Shown here one piece after another: positions 1 to 7,756 of a stretch of DNA of 64,000 bases. Within the stretch, counting starts at the first letter, position 1, and every line of letters begins with the position of its first letter. Source of the DNA: Chlamydiales bacterium (lineage in GTDB: Bacteria; Chlamydiota; Chlamydiia; Chlamydiales; JACKPQ01); contig JACKPQ010000001.1 in NCBI GenBank assembly GCA_024233435.1, positions 434,001-498,000 of the forward strand, read 5' to 3'. The notes under the pieces are model-generated. The model saw nothing but the letters and a program-made list of their open reading frames with translations. It made no database searches and was not told the DNA's origin. The position numbers and the translations under genes were made by a program.

Positions 1-269
1 AGAGCTCCTAAAAGACCTGGTCCTCGTGCTACAGCAATTAAATCAATTTTTTCGAGTCCAGAGTCTTTTAAACATCTATCTATAAGGGGGATAAGGATGT
101 CGATATGGCGTCTGCAAGCCAATTCAGGAAAAACACCCCCATACTGGCTATGTAAATCACATTGAGAGGCCACAAAATGAGACAAGATCTCTTTGCCATC
201 TCGAACAATTGAGACTGCCGTCTCATCACATGTGGTTTCAATCCCTAAAACATCCATGAGCTCAATCAT
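1..269 (-). CDS. tsaD: tRNA threonylcarbamoyladenosine biosynthesis protein TsaD, N-terminal part (cut by left edge)
   Basis: Only the first ~85-90 residues are in the window and the frame is open to base 1. The translation carries the TsaD/Gcp (Kae1) N-terminal signature: VLGIETTCDETAVSIV, then SQYGGVFPELACRRH with the metal-binding-type histidine, and IAVARGPGLLGA. TsaD transfers the threonylcarbamoyl group from the adenylate made by TsaC/Sua5 onto A37 of ANN-decoding tRNAs, in the cytoplasm. The partner TsaC is encoded at 23.5 kb in this same window. Two in-frame ATGs are possible, at 269 and 257; the second gives the usual start MDVLGIETT. It reads away from the small plus-strand gene at 389 across an AT-rich divergent promoter region. 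Confidence 0.93.
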   Translation of the reverse strand, partial: MIELMDVLGIETTCDETAVSIVRDGKEILSHFVASQCDLHSQYGGVFPELACRRHIDILIPLIDRCLKDSGLEKIDLIAVARGPGLLGA

Positions 270-324
270 ATCACAACTTCTAATATATTGCAAACAACTA
301 AAGATAAACAATTAAAATTAATAA

Positions 325-353
325 TTAACAATAAATAAAAAATATGATATAAT
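325..353 (+). promoter_or_regulatory. Consensus sigma70/sigma66-type promoter for the small gene at 389
   Basis: TTAACA (325-330), a 17-bp spacer, then a perfect TATAAT (348-353). Predicted start of transcription is near 360, giving a leader of about 29 nt before the ATG at 389. The surrounding DNA is very AT-rich, so some chance resemblance is possible, but hexamer match and spacing are both near ideal. Confidence 0.6.
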
Positions 354-388
354 TAAAACTGTAAAAACAAATAAACAAGGCTAATAAT

Positions 389-616
389 ATGGATGCTGTA
401 AATTTTATCCCAATAAGCAATGACACACCTTTCACGAGTTCGAAAACATCTGATTCGCTCCTAAGCAGAATCAGTCAGCTTGTAAAAGAACTTATGAGCA
501 AAATCCACCTCTTTCTTAATAAAGAATCGGAGGAGATTAAGGATTTTCGCAAGATGTATGATCTTCCAATGAGTGTAGATATCGTCCACTTGCAGTCTAT
601 AGTAGCCAACACTTAA
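389..616 (+). CDS. Small hypothetical protein, 75 aa
   Basis: I do not recognise this protein. It is polar and probably helical: a Ser/Thr-rich first 30 residues, a hydrophobic-amphipathic stretch LLSRISQLVKELMSKIHLFL, then a charged tail. There is no signal peptide and no clear membrane span. It is supported by a near-perfect promoter just upstream and a weak Shine-Dalgarno AAGG at 377-380, eight bases before the ATG. Its stop overlaps the end of the converging pgl gene by a few bases. It could be a small orphan or effector-like gene. It is the only reading of this stretch with a promoter, but its short length keeps confidence moderate. Confidence 0.5.
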   Translation: MDAVNFIPISNDTPFTSSKTSDSLLSRISQLVKELMSKIHLFLNKESEEIKDFRKMYDLPMSVDIVHLQSIVANT

Positions 617-1326
617 ACTTTTCCCCAAGCGTCTGTGTCGCAAATCCACAGTGCCCTGCGCCCGTCTCTCCCCACTCGGCCCGCAGGGTATTTTTCTGCC
701 CTGCGCAGAACCTGTCTGATCATCGATTTCTTTTCTTTCCCAAAAACATAGAAAACGATACCGCGTGCCGAATTGATGTAGGGGATAGTGAGGGTAAGAC
801 GCCAGCTCTTTTTCTGAGGCACGTAGTTAGCAACAACGGATTTTTCATCTTCGTCTAGCGCTTCAGTATCCGGAAATAGGGAAGCTGTGTGGCCATCATC
901 TCCCATGCCTAAAAGGATTAAATCCATCATCTGTGGCAGGACTTTTGCATAGCGCTCTGCGGCCTCTTCAGGGTCGAGCTCACCTTCCATGCGATGAATC
1001 TGCTCTTTTGGAATAGGCAGCCTGTCAAAGCCAGCATCCATGGTCATCTTGTAGTTGCTCTCGCTATCGGTTGGTGGCACGCACCGCTCATCGCTCCAAT
1101 AAAGATGGACCTTTTCCCAGTTGACTTTGTCTGCAAAATGGTCTGATGTAAGAATGTGATAAATGGCTTTTGGGGTTGAGCCGCCTGAGAGGGCAACGTG
1201 AAAAGCTCCGCGATCTTCGATGCACTGGCTCGCGCAACGAATAAAATGTTCAACGCAAAAAGCAAGGGCAATAGGGCGCCTTCCAGGGACGGCTAGATCT
1301 CGGCGTTCATCAAATTGTTTCAGCAT
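613..1326 (-). CDS. pgl: 6-phosphogluconolactonase (DevB/SOL family)
   Basis: This cytoplasmic enzyme hydrolyses 6-phosphogluconolactone to 6-phosphogluconate, the second step of the oxidative pentose phosphate pathway. The 237-residue translation has the family landmarks: FHVALSGGSTPKAIYHIL near residue 45, VHLYWSDERCVPP near 75, and DLILLGMGDDGHTASLFP near 140. Length fits the family. An AAGGATT Shine-Dalgarno lies just before the ATG at 1326. The gene is the last of zwf-opcA-pgl: its start overlaps the end of opcA by 7 bp, which implies translational coupling. In Chlamydia the same pgl (devB) sits next to zwf. Confidence 0.95.
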   Translation of the reverse strand: MLKQFDERRDLAVPGRRPIALAFCVEHFIRCASQCIEDRGAFHVALSGGSTPKAIYHILTSDHFADKVNWEKVHLYWSDERCVPPTDSESNYKMTMDAGFDRLPIPKEQIHRMEGELDPEEAAERYAKVLPQMMDLILLGMGDDGHTASLFPDTEALDEDEKSVVANYVPQKKSWRLTLTIPYINSARGIVFYVFGKEKKSMIRQVLRRAEKYPAGRVGRDGRRALWICDTDAWGKV

Positions 1327-2375
1327 GGTAATCCTTCTTGAGTACGAGCAAGGAGCTCAAGCGTTTTAAAAAAATGCTCGCTGGTGCCCTGATGGCAGAT
1401 CTCATTAACAAGGGACTGGCCCGACTCGTACTTGGCAAACATGAAATAGGTAGGCAGGCTGCAGAGCTCTTTTGTCGAATGCTGAATCACGATTTGGTGA
1501 GCAGCTTCAGGGCTGCGCTGCAAAAGTAGATGATCCCCATCTTTTGCTGATAATTCAAGCGTGACAATGCGTCCTGGGGCGAGTTGCTCAAAATTAACTG
1601 GCTCTAATGTGATTTCACAGGTGTCATAGATCAATGTTTTGCATCGATCATCTGTGTGCAGGCTCTTTAATTTCCAGTTCAGGCAAGAGGCAATCCACGC
1701 CTGAAGATAAAGCGCTTGGATGCGCGTATGAGAAAAATAGGGCGTTGTATGGCTGTTGTAGGTGATGTGGATTTTATGCGTTTGCCTCAAAACGCTAAGT
1801 CTATCAGGAGTGCGGTAAAGATTTGAAAGGGCAACGCGCCACCCTTCTATGCGCGCCCAATTTAGATCAGCAATCGGCTTACTAGGTGTTGAAAGAGCAC
1901 CTTTAGCAAAACGGTTCAAATCATCGCAGCTTTCAGAGTCATAAATGATGCGGGTAGCAAGCTTTTGCAATTGATTGGCAATTGGATCATCTTGCGTTGG
2001 ATCATTTGCCCAAAGAACATATGTGGGAAGATCGCAGATAAGGTGGGGCATGATCATAAACGGGATTAGTTTGTGATCTTTTAAAGGCAGCACAAAATCG
2101 ATGAGATCGCAGGCGATGCTTCCAGAGCGCGCCACAGAGACTTTTGTGGATAATTTTTCTCCTCCAAGCGTAACAAAAATCATGCGAGAAGGAAATTTTG
2201 CAATTGTTTTCTGTGCAATTTCTTGTAGGTAGGGCAAACGCTCGCACTCAGAGCTATAGATAATTAAGTTGAAAAGGCAAGCTCGCATCGTGCCTTTCTC
2301 TTCAAGCTCAGCCCAAATAGCATCTAGCTCTTTTTCAATATCTTTTGCAGCAATTTCTTTCAAAGGAGTCTCCAT
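1320..2375 (-). CDS. opcA: OpcA-like glucose-6-phosphate dehydrogenase assembly/activator protein
   Basis: 351 residues, lying between zwf and pgl in one overlapping operon. The sequence matches the OpcA family in general pattern: an N-terminal helix with DAIWAELEEKG, a segment on shared alarm of sugar-kinase-free folds (RMIFVTLGG, RSGSIACDLIDFVLPL), then LPTYVLWANDPTQDDP and a WARIEGWR motif typical of the family. OpcA was described in cyanobacteria, where it is needed for assembly and full activity of the neighbouring G6PD, and it also occurs in actinobacteria. The role here is inferred from family and context. Its start overlaps the end of zwf by 16 bp, so the two products are probably made in step. 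Confidence 0.85.
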   Translation of the reverse strand: METPLKEIAAKDIEKELDAIWAELEEKGTMRACLFNLIIYSSECERLPYLQEIAQKTIAKFPSRMIFVTLGGEKLSTKVSVARSGSIACDLIDFVLPLKDHKLIPFMIMPHLICDLPTYVLWANDPTQDDPIANQLQKLATRIIYDSESCDDLNRFAKGALSTPSKPIADLNWARIEGWRVALSNLYRTPDRLSVLRQTHKIHITYNSHTTPYFSHTRIQALYLQAWIASCLNWKLKSLHTDDRCKTLIYDTCEITLEPVNFEQLAPGRIVTLELSAKDGDHLLLQRSPEAAHQIVIQHSTKELCSLPTYFMFAKYESGQSLVNEICHQGTSEHFFKTLELLARTQEGLPC

Positions 2376-3880
2376 TGCATGCCATCTTGAGCAAGCATTT
2401 TATCAGCAGCCTCAGGTCCCCAAGTCCCGCACGGATATGTTTCAAGGGGGGCATTTCCCTTTTCCCAGTACTCTAAAATAGGGGAGAGGATCCGCCATGA
2501 TTGAAAAACTTCATCTTCGCGAGCAAATAAAGTTGTGTCACCTGCCATGCAGTCGCAAATCAGCCTCTCATAGGCATCAGGAGGAGTTAATCCAAAAAAT
2601 GAGCTATAGCGAAAATCCATCTTTACAGGCTGAATGGGGCTAGCTGTTCCAGGAACTTTGCAATTGATTTTAAGTGCAATGCCTTCGTTAGGTTGGATGC
2701 GAATAGCAAGCACGTTATTTTCTAACTGATTCCCATTTTCAAACAAATGTCCAGGAGTATCTTTGAATTGAATGGCGATTTCTGTTGTGCGTTTTGGCAT
2801 CCGTTTTGCGCCCCGTAAATAAAATGGGACGCCATCCCAGCGCCATGTGTCAATGAATAGACGCAATGCAGCATAAGTTTCTACCTTCGAGTTGGGATCG
2901 ACATGTTCTTCTTCTCGATAACCCTTTTCAGCTTTCCCAGCAACAGTGCCGGAAGCATACTGAGCTCTTACAACAGAATGTTTAATATCTTCTTCGCTAA
3001 ACGGTCGAATTGCTTCGAGAACTTTGACTTTTTCATCGCGCACAGCTTCTGCAGACAAGTTTACGGGAGGCTCCATAGCCATCAAGGTAAGCAATTGCAT
3101 CATGTGGTTTTGCACAATGTCTCTAAGCAGTCCCTGATTTTCAAATAACGCGCCCCGAGTGCCGATGCCGATATCTTCTGCTACTGTAATTTGCACATGA
3201 GCAATGTAGCGATTATTCCATAGGGACTCAAAAATTGAGTTCGCAAAGCGAAACACCAAAATATTTTGGGTTGTTTCCTTACCCAGATAGTGGTCGATAC
3301 GGTAAATTTGCTTTTCAGACAAGTAGCGTGTGAGCTCATCCTGAAGCTGTTTTGCAGATTCCAAATTATGCCCGAATGGCTTTTCAATAATGATGCGAGA
3401 GAACTTGTCAGTGACATCCTGGCCATAAATAAGGCCTTGCTCATGCAATTTTTCGATGATGAGAGTGAAATGGGCGGGCTGTGTTGCTAAATAGTAAACA
3501 CGGTTACCTTTTGTGCCAGCCTTTTGATCAATTTCTTCGAGGTGTTTTTTTAATGAAGCGTACCCCTCACTATTGTCAAATTCCGATTGGTGGTAGTGGA
3601 TTTGTTTTGAAAAGTTATCCCAGACATCGCTTTCAATGGGCTGTACACGTGAGTGCTCACTCACGCTTTTTTGCATTTCCTCGCGGAAAACCTCATCGGT
3701 CTTGTCTCTTCTAGCAAATCCCACACAAGCAAAATTTGTAGGCAGTTGCCCCTCTCTTGCTAAATTGTACAACGCAGGCATCAACTTTCTTGCAGTCAAA
3801 TCACCTGTCGCTCCGAAGATCACAATAACGCAAGGGTCGACGACGCGAGAGCCTTCTTCTAGGGGATGCTCTTGATCCAT
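2360..3880 (-). CDS. zwf: Glucose-6-phosphate 1-dehydrogenase
   Basis: Oxidises glucose-6-phosphate to 6-phosphogluconolactone and yields NADPH; it opens the oxidative pentose phosphate pathway. From the ATG at 3880 the product is 506 residues, the normal size. The dinucleotide-binding loop GATGDLTARK lies at about 23-32, EKPFG at 166-170 and the substrate-binding/active-site motif RIDHYLGKE at 194-202. I chose 3880 because GAGGAGA lies seven to eight bases upstream on the coding strand; an upstream in-frame ATG at 3934 has no ribosome-binding site and adds 18 residues that do not belong to the family. First gene of zwf-opcA-pgl. Confidence 0.96.
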   Translation of the reverse strand: MDQEHPLEEGSRVVDPCVIVIFGATGDLTARKLMPALYNLAREGQLPTNFACVGFARRDKTDEVFREEMQKSVSEHSRVQPIESDVWDNFSKQIHYHQSEFDNSEGYASLKKHLEEIDQKAGTKGNRVYYLATQPAHFTLIIEKLHEQGLIYGQDVTDKFSRIIIEKPFGHNLESAKQLQDELTRYLSEKQIYRIDHYLGKETTQNILVFRFANSIFESLWNNRYIAHVQITVAEDIGIGTRGALFENQGLLRDIVQNHMMQLLTLMAMEPPVNLSAEAVRDEKVKVLEAIRPFSEEDIKHSVVRAQYASGTVAGKAEKGYREEEHVDPNSKVETYAALRLFIDTWRWDGVPFYLRGAKRMPKRTTEIAIQFKDTPGHLFENGNQLENNVLAIRIQPNEGIALKINCKVPGTASPIQPVKMDFRYSSFFGLTPPDAYERLICDCMAGDTTLFAREDEVFQSWRILSPILEYWEKGNAPLETYPCGTWGPEAADKMLAQDGMQWRLL

Positions 3881-4263
3881 TTTTTTTCTCCTCGTATCCT
3901 CTTTGGTATACACCATGAAAAAATTGACCGCCAATAAATTCTAACAGCGTCGATGAGTTGCGCAACGATGTAATGCTCCCCATTTTGCAAGCAACAAAGG
4001 GCACAGCGACGACACGCTCACCCTCGACATCTCCTTCTACTGGCAGTACCACTTACGCAAATATCTTGCAAACAACTCACATTAAAGTACTTACTTAGAT
4101 TTCAAAAAATTAAAATAACTTAATTATGCATTTTGCGAACGAAATTTAACCCCGAAATTGGTTCGCAAAACATCTATTTTGGACTTTTGCGAACGAAATA
4201 ACTTGCCTAGAATGGTTCGCATTATTCATAATAAGGGAAGTTGCGAACCAAAAGAGGTATATC
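3881..4263. promoter_or_regulatory. 383-bp divergent intergenic region between zwf and the ATPase gene
   Basis: No credible gene. The half next to zwf (3881-4080) presumably carries the zwf operon promoter; I see no convincing hexamers. The AT-rich half next to the ATPase gene is occupied by the TTGCGAAC repeat array described separately. In Chlamydia zwf lies next to yqgF/pyrG, so this segment together with the ATPase gene interrupts a conserved neighbourhood. Confidence 0.6.
4131..4248 (+). repeat. Array of five alternating TTGCGAAC / GTTCGCAA half-sites with 54-bp period
   Basis: TTGCGAAC at 4133-4140, its reverse complement GTTCGCAA at 4161-4168, TTGCGAAC at 4187-4194, GTTCGCAT (one mismatch) at 4215-4222, TTGCGAAC at 4241-4248. 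Start-to-start distances are 28, 26, 28 and 26 bp, so an inverted-repeat unit recurs every 54 bp. The longer string TTTTGCGAACGAAAT is a direct repeat at 4131 and 4185. The array ends 15 bp before the ATG at 4264, where a repressor would block transcription or translation. Most likely a multi-site operator or a repeat bound by the adjacent gene product. Confidence 0.85.
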
Positions 4264-5697
4264 ATGGAGCGCGAAACTTTTGTAGGACGCAAAGATGAAC
4301 TACAACAACTGCAAAGCTTGCTAAAAAAGAAATCAGCTAGCTTCGTAGTTGTCAAAGGAAGACGGCGTATCGGAAAAAGCCGGATGCTTGAGGAATTTTC
4401 CCGAAACAAAAAGACTTATAAAATAACAGGTTTACCTCCAAACGAGGATACCACAAAACAAGAACAACTAAACGAGTTTGCAAGACAATTTGCTCTTGCT
4501 ACAGGACTGCCTGAAGTCAGCACCGATGATTGGAGCAAAATGTTCGCGTTGCTTGCCCATGAATGTAAAACGGGAAAGATCATCGTTATCCTAGATGAGA
4601 TCTCTTGGATAGGGTCAGAAGATCCCAACTTTTTAGGAAAGCTAAAAAATGCTTGGGATGATCAGTTGAAGAAAAATCCCAATCTAATGCTGATTGTCTG
4701 TGGTTCTGTGTCAATGTGGATTGATGACAATATCTTAAATAGCAAAGCCTTTTATGGACGCATTACATGGACCCTAGAGCTGAGCCCTCTACCTATATCC
4801 GACTGCAATCAACTCCTGCTAATGCAAGGCTTCCGAGGTTCTACTTACGAAAAACTTAAGCTATTGTCAGTAACTGGGGGAATCCCATGGTATTTAGAAC
4901 TAATGCAAGGAAATTTCAGCGCTGACGATAATATACAAAGGCAGTGCTTTTCGAAAGGTGGTGCTTTATTTGATGAGTTCCATAAAATCTTTCATGATGT
5001 TTTTGGTAAACAAGACAAGATGTACAAAGCAATCGTAGAAATACTTGCCAAAGGAGCTGCCACATACAAAAGCGTTTCAGAGAAAACTGGCTACAAGAGT
5101 AGTGGGCGATTGACAAAGTACTTGACTGATCTTGAAAAAGCAGGCTTTATAAGCAAGGATACAACTTGGTCAATTAAGTCTGGCCATGAAGGAAAAATCT
5201 CCTATTACCGCTTGAGCGACAACTATATGAGATTTTATCTAAAATACATAGCACCAAAATATAAACTTATTAGCAAAGGACAGTACAAGAATCGCTCCTT
5301 GTCGAGTTTGAGTAACTGGGATACCATAATCGGGTTGCAGTTTGAAAATTTGGTTCTAGAAAATCGTTCTCAAATTGCCGACTTTTTAAATATCAGGGCA
5401 GAAGATATAGTTGTTGACAATCCCTATATACAAAGACCCTCGAAGTCTCAACAAGGTTGCCAGATCGACTATCTAATACAAACGAAAGCCAAAAACTTGT
5501 ATGTATGTGAGATAAAATTTTCAAGAGACAGCATTAGCTCCAAAGTCATCAGCGACGTTCGGACAAAAATAAACCGACTGAAGGTACCACGAGGCTATTC
5601 TGTACTGCCTGTACTTATCCATATAAGTGGCGTTAGCAATCATGTTGTTGAATCAGAATACTTTTATGAAACCATTGACTTCAGTGAATTTCTTTAA
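4264..5697 (+). CDS. AAA-family P-loop ATPase with C-terminal PD-(D/E)XK-like (DUF234-type) domain
   Basis: 477 residues. The N-terminal part is an ATPase_2-type P-loop domain: VGRKDELQQL at 7-16, Walker A GRRRIGKS at 32-39, Walker B IIVILDE ending at about 112. A winged-helix-like middle (KSVSEKTGYKSSGRLTKYL) follows. The C-terminal part resembles DUF234, with a possible nuclease core D402...E416-I-K418 (QIDYLIQ, YVCEIKF). Function of these stand-alone ATPase-nuclease proteins is not established; proposals include DNA-linked selfish or regulatory roles. The gene is monocistronic, lies in an interruption of the zwf/yqgF neighbourhood and is preceded by the TTGCGAAC array. It has no good Shine-Dalgarno apart from AAGAGG about 7 bases upstream. 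Transfer from outside is likely. Confidence 0.88.
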   Translation: MERETFVGRKDELQQLQSLLKKKSASFVVVKGRRRIGKSRMLEEFSRNKKTYKITGLPPNEDTTKQEQLNEFARQFALATGLPEVSTDDWSKMFALLAHECKTGKIIVILDEISWIGSEDPNFLGKLKNAWDDQLKKNPNLMLIVCGSVSMWIDDNILNSKAFYGRITWTLELSPLPISDCNQLLLMQGFRGSTYEKLKLLSVTGGIPWYLELMQGNFSADDNIQRQCFSKGGALFDEFHKIFHDVFGKQDKMYKAIVEILAKGAATYKSVSEKTGYKSSGRLTKYLTDLEKAGFISKDTTWSIKSGHEGKISYYRLSDNYMRFYLKYIAPKYKLISKGQYKNRSLSSLSNWDTIIGLQFENLVLENRSQIADFLNIRAEDIVVDNPYIQRPSKSQQGCQIDYLIQTKAKNLYVCEIKFSRDSISSKVISDVRTKINRLKVPRGYSVLPVLIHISGVSNHVVESEYFYETIDFSEFL

Positions 5698-5704
5698 TAT
5701 TCAT

Positions 5705-6121
5705 CTATGGCGAGCTGTCGAGGTAGCTTTGGAGGATTTCTCGGGCGGCGAGGGAGTCGACAAGCTCGGCGCGCTTTTTGCGATTGAGACCATGGCTTTG
5801 CATGGAGCGCTCAACTTGAGCTGAGGTGAGGCGCTCGTCCCAAAGGATAACAGGGATGTGAGCTGCTAATTCTAGCTTTTCAGCAAAGGTGCGCGTGAGC
5901 TGTGACATGGGGCTGTCGCGCCCTGAAAGGTGTAGGGGTAGGCCGACGATGATTTTAACGATGGGGCCCTTTTCGGAAATGAGGGTTAGAAGGGCTTTGA
6001 TGGTGTCATCGAGGGACTTGCTTGCTTTGAGGAGCGGTAGGGGTGTAGCAATTGATTGTGTTGGATCTGAAATGGCTAGGCCAAGGCGCACTTTCCCAAA
6101 GTCAATTCCGAGTATGCGCAT
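5705..6121 (-). CDS. yqgF: Putative pre-16S rRNA nuclease / Holliday junction resolvase-like YqgF (RuvX)
   Basis: 138 residues from the ATG at 6121, exactly the usual family length. It begins MRILGIDFGKVRLGLA, the RNase H-like first strand with the catalytic Asp, and has KIIVGLPLHLSG near residue 65 and ILWDERLTSAQVE near 100. YqgF acts in the cytoplasm in maturation of the 16S rRNA 5' end; the older name RuvX reflects its resolvase-like fold. The longer frame up to 6193 has no support, since the start at 6121 lies inside the end of pyrG, giving a 20-bp overlap and translational coupling. pyrG-yqgF adjacency is conserved in Chlamydia. Confidence 0.93.
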   Translation of the reverse strand: MRILGIDFGKVRLGLAISDPTQSIATPLPLLKASKSLDDTIKALLTLISEKGPIVKIIVGLPLHLSGRDSPMSQLTRTFAEKLELAAHIPVILWDERLTSAQVERSMQSHGLNRKKRAELVDSLAAREILQSYLDSSP

Positions 6122-7685
6122 AATGGATAAAGTCCTTGAATAGTGGATGGGGATCTGTGGGCTTTGATTTGAACTCGGGATGAAACTGCACACCTACCAT
6201 CCAGGGATGGTTTGTGACTTCGGCAATTTCGCAAAGCTTGTGGTTGTGAAGTGTTCCTGAAATATTCAGGCCGCATGATTGAGCTTGTTTAAGATAGTTG
6301 TTGTTAAATTCAAAGCGGTGGCGGTGGCGCTCGTGGATGAGCTCTTTTTTGTAGGCTTGGTAAGCGCGTGATTCTTTTTTTAAAGAGCAAGGATAGGCAC
6401 CAAGGCGCATCGTGCCACCGAGATCTTCAACGTTTTCTTGCTCAGAAAGAAGTGAGATGATTGGGTGGGGTGTTTGAGGGTCCATTTCGGTGGAGTTGGC
6501 TTCTTTAAGCTCCATGACATGTCGCGCAAAGTCAACAACGAGCACTTGCATTCCTAAGCAAATCCCAAAATAGGGAACATGGTTTTCTCTGCAGTATTTT
6601 GCAGCGGCAAGCTGGCCTTCCCAACCTCGATCACCAAAACCTCCTGGAACGAGAATTCCATCGCATTTTGTAAAGTCAGATGGATCATAGTTGTCTGATT
6701 CGATATTGAGGATTTTAAGTCTTTTCTTGTGGGATATCGCTGCGTGATGCAGGGCTTCGAAAACAGATTTATAGGCATCTTTGTGCTGCAGGTATTTGCC
6801 AACGATGCCAATGCAAACGGTATCTTGTGCATCGCGCAAGTTTTGGAGCATGCCCTCCCATTTGGAGAGATCTTTTTGTACTTGTGGAAGGTCTAAAAGT
6901 CTGCAAATGGCATCATCGAGCTTAGATTTATGCAGTTCAATGGGCACTTCATAGATGCTGGTGGCAATATCGGGCTCATCAAAAACATAGGGCAGTGGGA
7001 CGTTGCAAAATAGGCTGAGCTTTTGTTTGATTTCGTCTGGAAGGGGATTTTCTGAGCGGCAGATGAGCATATCGGGAATAATGCCGATTTCGCGCAAAAG
7101 CTGCACAGAGTGTTGAGCAGGTTTTGTTTTCAGCTCTCCAGCAGATTTTAAATAGGGGACATAGGCCAGGTGAATATTAATACAGCTGTCTGTGTGCTCG
7201 TAGCAGAATTGACGAATGGCTTCCATAAAAGGGCGTGATTCAATGTCTCCGACGGTGCCGCCGACTTCCACAAGTGTGACATTGGTGCCTTCGGTTGCAG
7301 CATTTTGAATGCGGTTTTTTATTTCATCAGTGATATGAGGTATGACCTGCACTGTGTTACCCAAATAATGGCCCTTGCGCTCGCGTTTGATCACGGTGTC
7401 GTAAATTTGGCCAGAAGTAGCATTGGTGTTTTGAGAAAGGGCAACGTTTGTAAATCGATGGTAGTGTCCTAAGTCAAGGTCTGTTTCTGCACCATCATCA
7501 GTCACATAAACCTCTCCATGCTGGAAAGGATTCATGGTGCCAGGATCGACATTGAGGTAGGGATCGAGCTTTAGCATCGATATTTTGAGTCCTCGATGCT
7601 CTAAAAGCATAGCGATTGAGGCAGCCGTTAGCCCTTTACCAAGTGATGAACAAACCCCGCCGCTAATAAAAATAAACTTACTCAT
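6102..7685 (-). CDS. pyrG: CTP synthase
   Basis: Converts UTP to CTP with ATP and glutamine. 527 residues. The N-terminal synthetase domain begins MSKFIFISGGVCSSLGKG with the P-loop at about 8-18 and has FQHGEVYVTDDGAETDLDLG near 54-73. The C-terminal class I glutamine amidotransferase domain shows GGFGDRG near 349, the nucleophile elbow GICLGMQ with Cys376, and VGVQFHPEF near the end with the His-Glu pair. Length is slightly under the 540 common in Chlamydia, and all catalytic parts are present. First gene of pyrG-yqgF. Chlamydiae often import nucleotides, so a CTP synthase is informative about pyrimidine needs. Confidence 0.97.
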   Translation of the reverse strand: MSKFIFISGGVCSSLGKGLTAASIAMLLEHRGLKISMLKLDPYLNVDPGTMNPFQHGEVYVTDDGAETDLDLGHYHRFTNVALSQNTNATSGQIYDTVIKRERKGHYLGNTVQVIPHITDEIKNRIQNAATEGTNVTLVEVGGTVGDIESRPFMEAIRQFCYEHTDSCINIHLAYVPYLKSAGELKTKPAQHSVQLLREIGIIPDMLICRSENPLPDEIKQKLSLFCNVPLPYVFDEPDIATSIYEVPIELHKSKLDDAICRLLDLPQVQKDLSKWEGMLQNLRDAQDTVCIGIVGKYLQHKDAYKSVFEALHHAAISHKKRLKILNIESDNYDPSDFTKCDGILVPGGFGDRGWEGQLAAAKYCRENHVPYFGICLGMQVLVVDFARHVMELKEANSTEMDPQTPHPIISLLSEQENVEDLGGTMRLGAYPCSLKKESRAYQAYKKELIHERHRHRFEFNNNYLKQAQSCGLNISGTLHNHKLCEIAEVTNHPWMVGVQFHPEFKSKPTDPHPLFKDFIHYAHTRN

Positions 7686-7744
7686 CCCTTGAGTGTATCA
7701 AATTTTGCAGAAAAAGCCAATGACTTGCTAAAGTGGATCATTAC

Positions 7745-7750
7745 AAGGAG
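7745..7750 (+). promoter_or_regulatory. Shine-Dalgarno AAGGAG that fixes the pfp start at a GTG
   Basis: AAGGAG at 7745-7750 lies six bases before GTG at 7757. The in-frame ATG at 7733 has no ribosome-binding site and sits upstream of this motif, so the GTG is the likely start. Confidence 0.8.
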
Positions 7751-7756
7751 TGTGAC

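Noticed and set aside
3881..3934. Upstream ATG of zwf at 3934
   Set aside because: No ribosome-binding site, whereas 3880 has GAGGAGA at good spacing and gives the normal length.
3801..4052. 83-codon minus-strand frame between zwf and the ATPase gene
   Set aside because: Overlaps the zwf start in another frame and reads as Arg-rich noise.
4131..4248. TTGCGAAC array as a CRISPR
   Set aside because: Repeats are 8 bp in alternating orientation with near-constant short spacers and no cas genes.
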